DNA of 64,000 nt from an uncultured Bacteroidales bacterium (GTDB taxonomy: Bacteria; Bacteroidota; Bacteroidia; Bacteroidales; Paludibacteraceae), in NCBI GenBank assembly GCA_937907165.1, contig CALCUH010000135.1, forward strand, positions 62,001-126,000. Direction: 5' to 3'. This document shows positions 7,685-15,519 of the stretch, piece by piece. Position 1 is the first letter of the stretch. Each line of letters begins with the position of its first letter. The notes beneath the pieces are model-generated. The model did no database searches. It was not told the origin of the DNA and worked only from the letters and a program-made list of their open reading frames with translations. The translations under genes and the position numbers were made by a program.

Positions 7685-9049
7685 TTATACTACACGTTTC
7701 CATGCACCGGTATACCGGATCGTCTGTATCAGATCCGTCCTGACAGGTGTACGTCCCTCTAAGGCAACGTATGCACCGAGATTCTGAACGCCTTTGACGA
7801 CGTATCTGTTTCCTTCATATCTGACGACATCACCCGGTTGTATCCTGTAATGCTGTGTTCGTATCGAGCGTCTGCCTTTTGATACTTTCCGTGCACGGTA
7901 GATACGCTCGTTCTTTTCCGAACTGCGTTTCTCCCTGCGGTTCGTTCTGTTGCAGGAGAGCTGGCAGCCGCTTTTCCTTGAACCGTCCCGGACGTCGATG
8001 TACTTCGCATCGTAGAACTTTTCAAGGATACGGTTGTTCCTTCTCTGCTTTTTATACAGCACGAACTCACAGCGGTGATTCGGATGAAAACCCCCCATGC
8101 ACCATGCGTCCGTCGAGTGCGTCTTCGATACACCAAGTTTTTTCCTTGCGGCCTTCGTTGCCGCACCGTAGGTGATGTTCACCGTGATGTCCGAAAGTAC
8201 TTCTTTCAGCTTCTTCAGCATATTCCAGCGCACCATCGTCATGAACGTAGCTCCCCTGAAGTTTTTCAGCTTCGGTTTCAGTCCGTACAGTTTCCCGCCC
8301 TTCTTATGGTTTGATGAAGTGTGGCACTTCGTACATACCGTCAGGAGATTGTTCATTCGGTTCGTTCTGTCCCCGGTGAGATACCCGATGTGGTGGATGC
8401 ACAGGATCGCTTTGTCTTTGAGCGCCGACTTCCCGCACACCTGACAGGTGTACTCATCACGGCCGAATACCGCTTCTCTGAGGGTTGCGTATCCGTACCG
8501 CTCGCCTCTCTGGTAATCCGTTCCTTCTGGGAGAGGTCTCCCCTCCTCAACAGCCTTCAGCACCTGCGTGTCGAACTGGCCCATCTCGAAGATCACTCTT
8601 GTGATCGGGATCACCTTTGCGTACTGTTCGCAGAGCGCGATATGTATATCGCGTTTGTTCCGGATCGACGGCGCGAAGCCGTCTTCGCAGATCTTTCCCT
8701 TGCGGTTACTGAATCTCGGTTTGCGGTAACGCTTGCGGTTCCTTCGTGTTCTTCTGTACTTTCGAGCATCGTTGTGGCGTTCCGACTCGCTGGGGAGCAG
8801 ATCACGCTGTTCGTTTACGTACTCTTTTGTTTCCGACGCGATCGAGATACCGATATGCTCATAGCCCGTATCGCACTTGTACTCGATGGGCTGCGCTCCC
8901 CCGTTTTCACGGTCAAGCAGTCTGATCGTGAAGATCGGACGATAGCTCTCGATCTCTGCTCTATTCTTCTCCAGCAGTTTTCTTGCTCTGTAGCTTGTTG
9001 TCGGCATCAGCGGTATGCCGGATGCCGACAAAACCGCGACTGACAGCAT
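7685..9049 (-). CDS. iscB: IscB RNA-guided nuclease (Cas9 ancestor family)
   Basis: 454 residues, the typical IscB size. Domains in order: PLMP domain (GIPLMPTTSYRARKLL, residues 11-26); RuvC-I with aspartate D60 in CDTGYEHIG; arginine-rich bridge helix (residues 91-117, RKYRRTRRNRKRYRK); RuvC-II with E155 (IFEMG); HNH with C202/C205, HH at 219-220 and C239/C242; RuvC-III with H311 and D314 (HSTDAW); then a target-interacting C-terminus. All catalytic residues are present, so the enzyme looks active. Known role: with an omega-RNA it cuts double-stranded DNA matching the RNA guide, helping its element persist at donor sites. GGAGG lies nine bases before the ATG. Codon and base use differ from neighbouring phage genes, which indicates recent transfer from a bacterial host. 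Confidence 0.93.
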   Translation of the reverse strand: MLSVAVLSASGIPLMPTTSYRARKLLEKNRAEIESYRPIFTIRLLDRENGGAQPIEYKCDTGYEHIGISIASETKEYVNEQRDLLPSESERHNDARKYRRTRRNRKRYRKPRFSNRKGKICEDGFAPSIRNKRDIHIALCEQYAKVIPITRVIFEMGQFDTQVLKAVEEGRPLPEGTDYQRGERYGYATLREAVFGRDEYTCQVCGKSALKDKAILCIHHIGYLTGDRTNRMNNLLTVCTKCHTSSNHKKGGKLYGLKPKLKNFRGATFMTMVRWNMLKKLKEVLSDITVNITYGAATKAARKKLGVSKTHSTDAWCMGGFHPNHRCEFVLYKKQRRNNRILEKFYDAKYIDVRDGSRKSGCQLSCNRTNRREKRSSEKNERIYRARKVSKGRRSIRTQHYRIQPGDVVRYEGNRYVVKGVQNLGAYVALEGRTPVRTDLIQTIRYTGAWKRVV

Positions 9050-9056
9050 ACGCTAT

Positions 9057-9395
9057 ACCTCCTTCTTCTTCTAAATGGCTTACGCCTTCCCGGTATCCTT
9101 ACGGAGCGTAACGCTCCTTCATTCTCCGGGGTTCTGCCCGTATGGGCGTGGTTCACATCGCCAATGTTAATGACAGGTTTGATGCCGCACACACTTCTCC
9201 TTACCCTCAGAGATGTTTAATGTACGGCCGCAGAGCGCGGAACTTGTGAAGCATCCCGCGGTGCCTGTATATTCTGTCCTAACGTAGTGCCCGAAGCACT
9301 CAGGCTAATCAACCGGGCCTGAAAGAAAAGTGTACTGCACCTTTCCTTTTCAAGCCCCACCTCTTAGCGTTCAGCGTAGGTGGTGGTAGTTGACA
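9057..9395 (-). ncRNA. IscB omega-RNA region
   Basis: The roughly 340 bases upstream of iscB contain no phage-like gene but several GC-rich stems, for example around 9090-9115 (GGAGCGTTACGCTCC) and 9230-9270. In IscB systems the omega-RNA is made from exactly this 5' region and its guide is the sequence just outside the element. Here the guide would end in TGATTTGTTTAGGATG, from the flank between the element and the 107-residue gene. RNA ends are not visible in sequence. Confidence 0.7.
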
Positions 9396-9419
9396 ACATC
9401 CTAAACAAATCATATAACT

Positions 9420-9743
9420 TTACCAAGTGATATTTAATGATAATGTAAAACCGCCGTAGGTGTCTATAATATGAACGGTCTTGCCATCATTAAATCGATT
9501 CAACACATATCCTTTTTTCAGCAAATAATCAACAACATCTTCGGCACATTTTTCCATAACATACTTTTCACAACTTTTTTCGTATGAAAAAATAATATTC
9601 CGTGTCCCACGATTAGCACCATCGCTAATCATTTTACTAATTTTTGCAAGAATGTCTGGGACATAATTTTTAATATTTGCTTCGGAGATTTCTGCGGCTT
9701 CTGTTGCCGACATCATTTTAATATCTTCATAGTTTTTTGTCAT
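9420..9743 (-). CDS. Hypothetical protein
   Basis: A 107-residue protein with an N-terminal helical part (ATEAAEISEANIKNYV) and a mixed C-terminal half. No motif is recognised. It resembles small uncharacterised proteins common in large Firmicutes phages that begin with a sequence like the one seen here (MSATEAAEIS). It overlaps the upstream gene by 4 bases (ATGA), showing translational coupling, and ends about 25 bases before the IscB element, so the insertion did not cut it. Confidence 0.7.
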   Translation of the reverse strand: MTKNYEDIKMMSATEAAEISEANIKNYVPDILAKISKMISDGANRGTRNIIFSYEKSCEKYVMEKCAEDVVDYLLKKGYVLNRFNDGKTVHIIDTYGGFTLSLNITW

Positions 9744-10231
9744 GCAAATTCCTCACCATCAGAAAATAAAATACATTGTTTAACAATACGATCCGATTCA
9801 AGATCATCGTCAAACTGACTCCAATCTATCACATCGTATTTTCCAGTCACGTCACCGGTAATATCGTATAAATTATCTATAATTTTTGCACAGAAGTGAT
9901 TTTCTATTCTATCGTACATCAGTTTTGCATCAAAAAATCTATCACATAAAATTTTGGCAAACCAATAGCAACAACCAGATGTGAATGTATCTGTCACTTC
10001 CCCATGACGATCATACTCTTTAAACTTATCAATGAATTTCATGACAAGTATGTGCATATAGTCGCTATATGATATCGTTCTTGGTGCATATCTATCCTTG
10101 TCAATCGGATGAATATCTACGGTGTTTTTGTCTTTATTAATAACAACGGTGCATTCTGTGGGCTCCATCACAATTTCATAATTCATTTCGCCCCAGAAAC
10201 TACTATTTAACACTTCACAATCAAATTTCAC
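9740..10231 (-). CDS. Hypothetical protein, possible papain-like fold
   Basis: 163 residues. A segment reading TFTSGCCYWFAKILCDRF, then NHF, then LYDITGDV looks like the Cys...His...Asp arrangement of small papain-like (NlpC/P60-type) proteins found in phages and plasmids. The similarity is by motif spacing only, and the activity (protease, amidase or none) is unknown. It overlaps both neighbours by 4 bases, within the unit headed by the promoter at 14108-14136. Confidence 0.65.
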   Translation of the reverse strand: MKFDCEVLNSSFWGEMNYEIVMEPTECTVVINKDKNTVDIHPIDKDRYAPRTISYSDYMHILVMKFIDKFKEYDRHGEVTDTFTSGCCYWFAKILCDRFFDAKLMYDRIENHFCAKIIDNLYDITGDVTGKYDVIDWSQFDDDLESDRIVKQCILFSDGEEFA

Positions 10232-10836
10232 AGAATAGCCTCCATTTTAATATTATATAATGCCTTTGATAGATCTTTGGAGTTTACATATGCTTCCTCT
10301 AACGCTCGTTTATTATTCTTGATAAAAATAAATGTATAATTTTCTCCGTTCAATGCAAGAAATTGCAACAAAAACGCCAATAAAATCTCCGTTTCATTGT
10401 GCATTTTGTCCTTACCTCTACATCTATCAAGATAATATTGATACGGCATATTGGGTTTGAACACATTACCGGCGTTTTCTGCGTATGTCTTGCTCGCAGC
10501 TATTCTATCGCAAAACATTTCCAAGACATATTTGAACGGCATTTTAATGGGGATGATCGCACCAGTCTTATCATCGTCGTCCCGATAATGCTGAAAATGA
10601 TGCTTGTTGTGCATATAATGATGCATCCATACAGGAGAATACCCAAGTTGTCTTCTGCATTCCTCATGAGGACTGCACGTTCCTGTATAATATTTGCAAA
10701 TTTTTAACTCCGTGATTGAATATTTTGATAGATCGTGCGTTAGACCTTGCCACAATAAACCAAGTTTCCAACACATTTTTCTGACATATTTCCGATGTTT
10801 TCGAACAGTTTTACAATGATTAATAAAATTACTCAT
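10228..10836 (-). CDS. DUF5662 family protein (HD-like)
   Basis: 202 residues. The N-terminal half carries LTHDLSKYS, WMHHYMHNKHHFQHY and a later FCDRIAAS, the histidine/aspartate pattern of the DUF5662 family, frequent in Firmicutes genomes and phages and probably related to HD metal-binding proteins. The true substrate is unknown. It overlaps the deoxyribosyltransferase-like gene by 4 bases, so it belongs to the same NAD/nucleotide operon; a nucleotide-hydrolysing role is possible but unproven. Confidence 0.75.
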   Translation of the reverse strand: MSNFINHCKTVRKHRKYVRKMCWKLGLLWQGLTHDLSKYSITELKICKYYTGTCSPHEECRRQLGYSPVWMHHYMHNKHHFQHYRDDDDKTGAIIPIKMPFKYVLEMFCDRIAASKTYAENAGNVFKPNMPYQYYLDRCRGKDKMHNETEILLAFLLQFLALNGENYTFIFIKNNKRALEEAYVNSKDLSKALYNIKMEAIL

Positions 10837-11342
10837 TTTGTTCGCTCCTGATAGTTTGTATTCGCTACTTCAATACTTGCACATATAGCCGCTCTCATGT
10901 TATCATAACTTGCGCGATTTGTGACCATACGATAACGCTTTTCCATCCACTGCATAGAGACCGCATCGTCCGGATAACCGAGAATAATTTTTCCTGGATT
11001 AGACGACAAATATGTACCAAATTCCAAATTTGTTGTTAGACCCGGCATGTCTTTCATGTTGCGAGGAACCCAAAACATAATGCAATCTGATCTTGAAAGC
11101 AAATTCCACTCCCAGTCTGTTTGTCTATCCCAATCATCGTCTGTAAATTGACGCTGATAATAGAATTCTGGAACACAAACATATCCGTCAAACCCACACT
11201 CTCTAAATACATCAACCGCCGTTTTTCGCCATGATTTTTCATATACATTTGTGCGGCTCGTTGGACCGGCAAGAAAAATCATTGGCTTCACAATATCATG
11301 TGGTAATTCTTGATCTGAAAATAACACAATTGGTTCTTTCAT
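10833..11342 (-). CDS. Nucleoside 2-deoxyribosyltransferase-like protein
   Basis: 169 residues with the family opening IFLAGPTSR, a following tryptophan (SWRKTA), the D-rich WDRQTDWEW segment, the CIMFWVPRN strand and a conserved glutamate in TTNLEFGTY that normally forms the glycosyl intermediate. Known relatives exchange or hydrolyse the N-glycosidic bond of nucleosides or nucleotides and share a fold with TIR domains. Here the gene sits immediately upstream of DUF5662 and just after nicotinamidase. It could supply free bases or act on a NAD-related glycosidic bond; the context suggests this but does not show it. Confidence 0.75.
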   Translation of the reverse strand: MKEPIVLFSDQELPHDIVKPMIFLAGPTSRTNVYEKSWRKTAVDVFRECGFDGYVCVPEFYYQRQFTDDDWDRQTDWEWNLLSRSDCIMFWVPRNMKDMPGLTTNLEFGTYLSSNPGKIILGYPDDAVSMQWMEKRYRMVTNRASYDNMRAAICASIEVANTNYQERTK

Positions 11343-11348
11343 ATATTA

Positions 11349-11888
11349 TTAAATCACCTCAATCTGGCAAGCCCTCATAACCGCGAGAGCTGCTTCGTGG
11401 TTTTCGGGTGTAATATCTGCACACAGATCACCAATAACTTTAATGTTAGCATTTGGGAATTGAGCTTTCATAATAATTGCATTACTGACAACACAAATTG
11501 AAGTTACAGTTCCGCAGATAGTAATTTCGATATTTTCACAGTTAAAACTGCCATAAGACATGTTCCAACCAGTGAATCCAAAGTTATGCTTATTTTCATA
11601 AGTATACTTTTTGCCGCGTAAAGCCTTTAAAATTCTAGAATCTACGCACCAACCAGATGTCTGTTCGAGGCAATGCTCAATAGGAAGCTTTTTACCTTCG
11701 GGCGAATTTAGATAGTTTTCGTCGTGCGTATCTCTTGTGAGAATTATTTTATCATATTCTTCATTTTCAATAAGATTGCAAATAGGTTCCACAATCTTTT
11801 CGGCGGCTGGATTTGCCAAACTTCCGGAAATAAAATCCTGCTGCATGTCAACAATAACCAAAATTTTTGTTTTTATCTTCTTTTCCAT
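11349..11888 (-). CDS. pncA: Nicotinamidase (isochorismatase family)
   Basis: 179 residues. Catalytic aspartate in VDMQQDF near the N-terminus, metal-binding set TRDTHDENY/IEHC, likely catalytic lysine in YENKHNFG, and nucleophilic cysteine in VTSICVVSNA. Known reaction: nicotinamide to nicotinic acid plus ammonia. It overlaps the upstream NMN adenylyltransferase gene by one base, and with pncB it provides the deamidating entry to NAD. Many isochorismatase-fold enzymes look alike, but the neighbours make nicotinamidase the natural reading. Confidence 0.88.
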   Translation of the reverse strand: MEKKIKTKILVIVDMQQDFISGSLANPAAEKIVEPICNLIENEEYDKIILTRDTHDENYLNSPEGKKLPIEHCLEQTSGWCVDSRILKALRGKKYTYENKHNFGFTGWNMSYGSFNCENIEITICGTVTSICVVSNAIIMKAQFPNANIKVIGDLCADITPENHEAALAVMRACQIEVI

Positions 11889-12430
11889 TATTTAGTTACC
11901 TCAATTATCTTATTTTTGATTTCTTCATAAAATGGCCAAAGCTCTTTGGGCATCCAAGTTCTAAAAAACTCTGTATCATTTATGTTATTTCTAATATCAG
12001 TAGCGGACACTTTAATTGTGCCTCTATTGATAACTAACTCATCAATACCACTCAAATCATCTTCGGAGAACCACTGGTTACGAACCTTGTCGTTACCATA
12101 TACAAATAAATCTGGACTCCCAAAGTCTCTATGAATGCATTCGAGATAATATTTACCCCATGACTGATCATCTGCCGGATGCTCTCTATCGTTCAAAGGC
12201 TTCACTATCAATCTGCCTGACATTATATCATCATGGAAGATCTTATCAATGAATATACAGCGCCCTTGAAATGTGAAAGGATTCTGAGGCGTTCCTGTAT
12301 TATTGCAAGAGCCGACATATAACCCGACTACTTCTGCCATCTCCAAAGCTTGTTTAATAAGACACACGTGTCCATTATGTAATGGCTGAAATCTTCCACA
12401 AACAATCGCAAGGTTATACAACTTAGTCAT
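11888..12430 (-). CDS. Nicotinamide/nicotinate mononucleotide adenylyltransferase (NadM-like)
   Basis: 180 residues with the nucleotidyltransferase HxGH motif (CGRFQPLHNGH, residues 11-21) and the C-terminal VSATDIR equivalent of ISSTxxR, both ATP-binding. Known reaction: (Na)MN plus ATP to (Na)AD. Length matches archaeal-type NadM and phage NMNATs. It overlaps pncB by 8 bases upstream and pncA by one base downstream. Since nadE is also present, it probably accepts nicotinate mononucleotide made by PncB. Confidence 0.9.
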   Translation of the reverse strand: MTKLYNLAIVCGRFQPLHNGHVCLIKQALEMAEVVGLYVGSCNNTGTPQNPFTFQGRCIFIDKIFHDDIMSGRLIVKPLNDREHPADDQSWGKYYLECIHRDFGSPDLFVYGNDKVRNQWFSEDDLSGIDELVINRGTIKVSATDIRNNINDTEFFRTWMPKELWPFYEEIKNKIIEVTK

Positions 12431-13643
12431 TGCTCATTCTCCAGTCAATACATCTCTGCAAATAGTCCACATACTCGGGATTCTTGCACATCCCCTTACC
12501 CGGTGTATCAGAAATCTTCGCAACATCCATTCCGTTGCATTTAGTTACTTTCATAACAATATTTAATGCGGGAACACAAGTATCATTTGAAATATAGGTG
12601 CCAATACCGAATGCTGTTCTTGCCTTTCCTTTAAAGTGATTATAGAGATTTGTTGCCTTTTCGAAATCGAGGCTGTCGCTAAACAAGAGTGTTTTAGTTG
12701 CAGGATCGATCCCTAAACTCTTATAATGTTCAACGAACTTTTCTCCCCATTCGTAAGGATCGCCGCTATCGTGCCGGACTCCAGAGAAAAGAGTAGCATA
12801 GGTAAGCTGGAAATCTTTAAGGAAGCAATCAGTTGTAATTGTATCGGTCAGTGCGGTACCATTAAGAATTCCATACTCCTTTACCCACGCGTCGAGAGCG
12901 TACCAGTTAGAGTATGCCGGATTATGTTTATGGTTGCCTTGACCTACACACATAATGAATTCGTGTGCCATCGTGCCAACTGGTGTGAGATTATATTTCT
13001 TCGCAAGATAAACATTAGAGGTTCCGACAAACTTAGATTCTGCAAAACCATCCAAAATATTTCTATTTGCAAGTTCCTCTACGGCATACTCCTGAGCAAT
13101 GCCTGACAACCGTCTGCGGAGACCAAATTCAGAGAATGCTCCAAGTCTGTATTTTCCAGAGACCAGACCGTCTATTTTTTTATCGCACTTTTCTTTGAAA
13201 GCATCAAAAAGAAAATCATATGCATAATACATTCTGAAATATACTTCGTTTACAATGGCAAGCGTTGCAATTTCATACATAGAGGTATTAAGCCAAGTGC
13301 CTTCTGTTTCGATATTAAGGCCGCAACCATCAACGATGTGTTCAATTCTGAATTCTTCGAATCTAGGATGCCAGTAACGAAGAAAATCTACATACGATTT
13401 CTTAATCCATCTAATACTCTGAAGATATGCAAGTTCATCTTCGGTATATCTAAGTGTACAATAATGCTGAATCTGTGCCTTAATTTCTTCTACCATATCT
13501 TCGGTGAAGAAAACGTCTTTGTTTCGACACTTAAAAGTCCACGTCGTAGTATACTCCGGGAACTGGTGCCAAATACACTGGCCCATACTAAACTTATAAA
13601 GGTCAGTTTCAAGAAGAGATTTAATAATCGGCTCGAATTTCAT
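12423..13643 (-). CDS. pncB: Nicotinate phosphoribosyltransferase
   Basis: 406 residues, close to bacterial PncB (about 400). It opens with LLETDLYKFSMGQ, the family N-terminal signature. It carries GTMAHEF, holding the histidine that is phosphorylated in PncB, and the phosphate-binding GVRHDSGDPYEWGEK loop. Known reaction: nicotinic acid plus PRPP (and ATP) to nicotinate mononucleotide. It fits PncB better than NAMPT, judging from the N-terminal signature and the shorter length; NAMPT is nearer 480-490 residues. It overlaps neighbours on both sides, inside the NAD operon. Confidence 0.9.
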   Translation of the reverse strand: MKFEPIIKSLLETDLYKFSMGQCIWHQFPEYTTTWTFKCRNKDVFFTEDMVEEIKAQIQHYCTLRYTEDELAYLQSIRWIKKSYVDFLRYWHPRFEEFRIEHIVDGCGLNIETEGTWLNTSMYEIATLAIVNEVYFRMYYAYDFLFDAFKEKCDKKIDGLVSGKYRLGAFSEFGLRRRLSGIAQEYAVEELANRNILDGFAESKFVGTSNVYLAKKYNLTPVGTMAHEFIMCVGQGNHKHNPAYSNWYALDAWVKEYGILNGTALTDTITTDCFLKDFQLTYATLFSGVRHDSGDPYEWGEKFVEHYKSLGIDPATKTLLFSDSLDFEKATNLYNHFKGKARTAFGIGTYISNDTCVPALNIVMKVTKCNGMDVAKISDTPGKGMCKNPEYVDYLQRCIDWRMSND

Positions 13644-14065
13644 GACTCAAACTCCTCCATCATATCATCATCCGGTACATTTATATTAGCAATAATAGCC
13701 ATACGGAATGCTCTGTCAGCGATTTCTTTTAAATATTTATTAAGATTTTCCTCTGCGATATTATTTTTCTCAATATCTTCCTCTTTATATTGTTTATACG
13801 CGTCTGGCAAAGTCATTATCGGCCTGTATCCAAATTTTTCACAGAGATCATCTTCGTTATACTCATAATATACATCCATAAATTCTTCTCTGTCTGTATA
13901 ATAGTGGTCGTTATAACACACATACTCCCCAATATAACAATACCCAATTGATGCAAGCCACCTACAACAACTGTCGTCACAGCAAACATCTCCGTCTACC
14001 GCACAAACAACCGGAAGTTCTGGATTGTTAATAATAAGGTTTGCAAATTCTAAATCGTTTTGCAT
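13640..14065 (-). CDS. Hypothetical cysteine-rich protein
   Basis: 141 residues. The first 60 are rich in cysteine and tyrosine (VCCDDSCC, GYCYIGEYVCYND), suggesting a small metal-binding module; the rest is helical and acidic. It is the first gene after the promoter at 14108-14136 and overlaps pncB by 4 bases. No family is recognised and no function is claimed. Confidence 0.7.
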   Translation of the reverse strand: MQNDLEFANLIINNPELPVVCAVDGDVCCDDSCCRWLASIGYCYIGEYVCYNDHYYTDREEFMDVYYEYNEDDLCEKFGYRPIMTLPDAYKQYKEEDIEKNNIAEENLNKYLKEIADRAFRMAIIANINVPDDDMMEEFES

Positions 14066-14107
14066 GATTAAGCCCTCTCATATATTATTCTTTGATCTTA
14101 TATGGTT

Positions 14108-14136
14108 ATTATACACCACAAAATATGTTTTGTCAA
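14108..14136 (-). promoter_or_regulatory. Consensus sigma-70-type promoter for the pncB-pncA unit
   Basis: Minus strand -35 TTGACA (14131-14136), 17-bp spacer, -10 TATAAT (14108-14113). Start expected about 14101, 36 bases before the first gene. Confidence 0.9.
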
Positions 14137-14187
14137 TAGTTTTTTGTAAAAAAAATATTATTTTTTAAATTTTGGAGCCTTTTTGAA

Positions 14188-15354
14188 CTAACAATGAAAA
14201 TCTTCTTTTTTATAACCACATTCATTAAACCAGTTTATATATTTTTCATAATCATCGCCATATAAAATCTTAACATTATTTTTTACTGCACACTGGTGTT
14301 TTGTTTCCATTAATTCCGTGCTATCTCTGTCAAAAGGATTTTGCCAACTGCCATCTTCGCATAAAAAATGATCGCCTTTAATTTCATATAGTACATCATC
14401 TACTGAAAAATCTGGATAATATTTATAAATATTTCCATCATAGTAATAATCCAAAGCGACTGGCTCTCTTTTTATATTGTAACCATTTTTAAAGTGATAT
14501 AAATAAAAACATAGCTCTGGAAATGAATCGAAGTAAACATTATCAAACACGTATCGCTTTGATGGCGCATGAAACATGCCATAATTATTATAAAAAGTTT
14601 CTTTCTTTTTTTCCTTTATACAATTGGCTTGGCTAGGATTTTCTACACCATAGCACTCCAAATTAGCAGTTTTTATTTTTTGTTTAATTTGTTCGGAGGC
14701 AAATGGATTCTCAGCACCATAGCGCTCCAAATTAGTCTGTTTAATTTTTTGCTGTACTACAACACTATTGAATACTTGTTGGCTACCAAATTTTAATAAA
14801 TTATTTTGTTGCATCCGCTGCTGTATTTCTTTTGCTTGTAATGCATGTTCTGCTCCATAGCGTTCCTTGGTCGTATTATACATTTTGCATCTGACATCCT
14901 CCGAACACGCTGGTGCGTTGCCACCATAACGTTCAATATTTGTATTTATAATTTTATTTCTTACTGTATCAGCTTGTGAAAAATAATCTACACCAAATCT
15001 ATCTTGCGCGGTTTGTTTCGCCTTTATTTTGAAATCTTCACTAGCAAAATACGATTCTGCGCCATATTTTTCTAAATTTATTTGCTTAATTTTTTCCTTT
15101 ACCACAGAAGATTGCGCAGCATATTCTGTTCCATATTTTTCTAAACATGTTCTGCGACTATGCATGTTTCGTATTGCATAAGTCACTTCTTTTGTGTGTT
15201 CTGGTATATTAAATTTATTTAGCAACTTCCTTACATATAACACGGTAACATGAAATTGTTTTGCTGTTGCATTTAATGTATTTGGTTGCAAATAAAACTT
15301 TAATAATTCTTGCTGTTCGTTTTCAGCAAGGCTCGAATCATAACCAGTTGGCAT
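14188..15354 (-). CDS. Homing-type endonuclease: HTH, eight 23-residue repeats, PD-(D/E)XK nuclease
   Basis: 388 residues from ATG 15354 (MPTGYDS), preferred over the longer frame because GGAGA sits nine bases upstream and the longer start lies inside a hairpin. The N-terminus looks like a helix-turn-helix (NATAKQFHVTVLYVRKLL). Eight near-perfect 23-residue repeats follow (DNA about 14593-15144), each with a KYG/RYG core and a lysine-rich helix, as in DNA-binding repeats of phage homing enzymes (NUMOD/DUF7487-like). The C-terminus has FDSFPELCFYLY, then YYPDF and YEIKGD, a PD-(D/E)XK active site of the Vsr-like type used by I-Bth0305I-related enzymes. It sits between nadE and the pncB operon as a stand-alone insertion. 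Confidence 0.82.
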   Translation of the reverse strand: MPTGYDSSLAENEQQELLKFYLQPNTLNATAKQFHVTVLYVRKLLNKFNIPEHTKEVTYAIRNMHSRRTCLEKYGTEYAAQSSVVKEKIKQINLEKYGAESYFASEDFKIKAKQTAQDRFGVDYFSQADTVRNKIINTNIERYGGNAPACSEDVRCKMYNTTKERYGAEHALQAKEIQQRMQQNNLLKFGSQQVFNSVVVQQKIKQTNLERYGAENPFASEQIKQKIKTANLECYGVENPSQANCIKEKKKETFYNNYGMFHAPSKRYVFDNVYFDSFPELCFYLYHFKNGYNIKREPVALDYYYDGNIYKYYPDFSVDDVLYEIKGDHFLCEDGSWQNPFDRDSTELMETKHQCAVKNNVKILYGDDYEKYINWFNECGYKKEDFHC

Positions 15355-15378
15355 ATAAAAATCTCCTAAAAAAATATA

Positions 15379-15409
15379 GGTGTTATAGATCCGACCCATC
15401 TATAACACC
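15379..15409 (-). terminator. Hairpin upstream of the endonuclease gene
   Basis: Perfect 12-bp stem GGTGTTATAGAT/ATCTATAACACC with a 7-base loop, followed on the minus strand by TATATTTTTTT and then the nuclease ribosome binding site. It can end the nadR-nadE transcript and limit expression of the nuclease. Homing genes in other phages often have such translation-limiting hairpins, so a regulatory role is also possible. Confidence 0.7.
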
Positions 15410-15519
15410 CGTAAAAATATATAAAGCTATTTCTATCGGTATACAAAATAATACGTTTGTTAGATAGGGTCTGTATCTATAATTAATTTAGCTAATAACT
15501 TTATTTTATTTTACAAAAA

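Larger units (their letters stand above)
7600..9397 (-). mobile_element. IscB-carrying IS200/IS605-type element (non-autonomous)
   Basis: A block of about 1.8 kb that is visibly more GC-rich than its surroundings and contains one gene, iscB. Its left end on the minus strand is TTGTCAACTACCACCACCT followed by an imperfect hairpin (CCACCT...AGGTGG, 9352-9390). Its right end is a CATCT...AGATG hairpin near 7627-7656 (core CACCGCCTTCGCTGACGCT). Subterminal hairpins instead of inverted repeats are characteristic of IS200/IS605 transposons. No TnpA transposase is present, so movement would need one in trans. Exact ends are uncertain by some 20-40 bases, especially on the right. Confidence 0.75.

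Noticed and set aside
7855..9043. Several long plus-strand frames opposite iscB
   Set aside because: They arise from the high GC content of the element; all recognisable motifs lie on the minus strand.
12423..13643. NAMPT as in the NARP2 pathway
   Set aside because: N-terminal signature, phosphohistidine segment and length fit nicotinate phosphoribosyltransferase, and nadE plus pncA complete that route.
14188..15399. Longer start (15399) for the repeat nuclease
   Set aside because: It lies inside the hairpin and lacks a ribosome site; ATG 15354 has GGAGA at good spacing.
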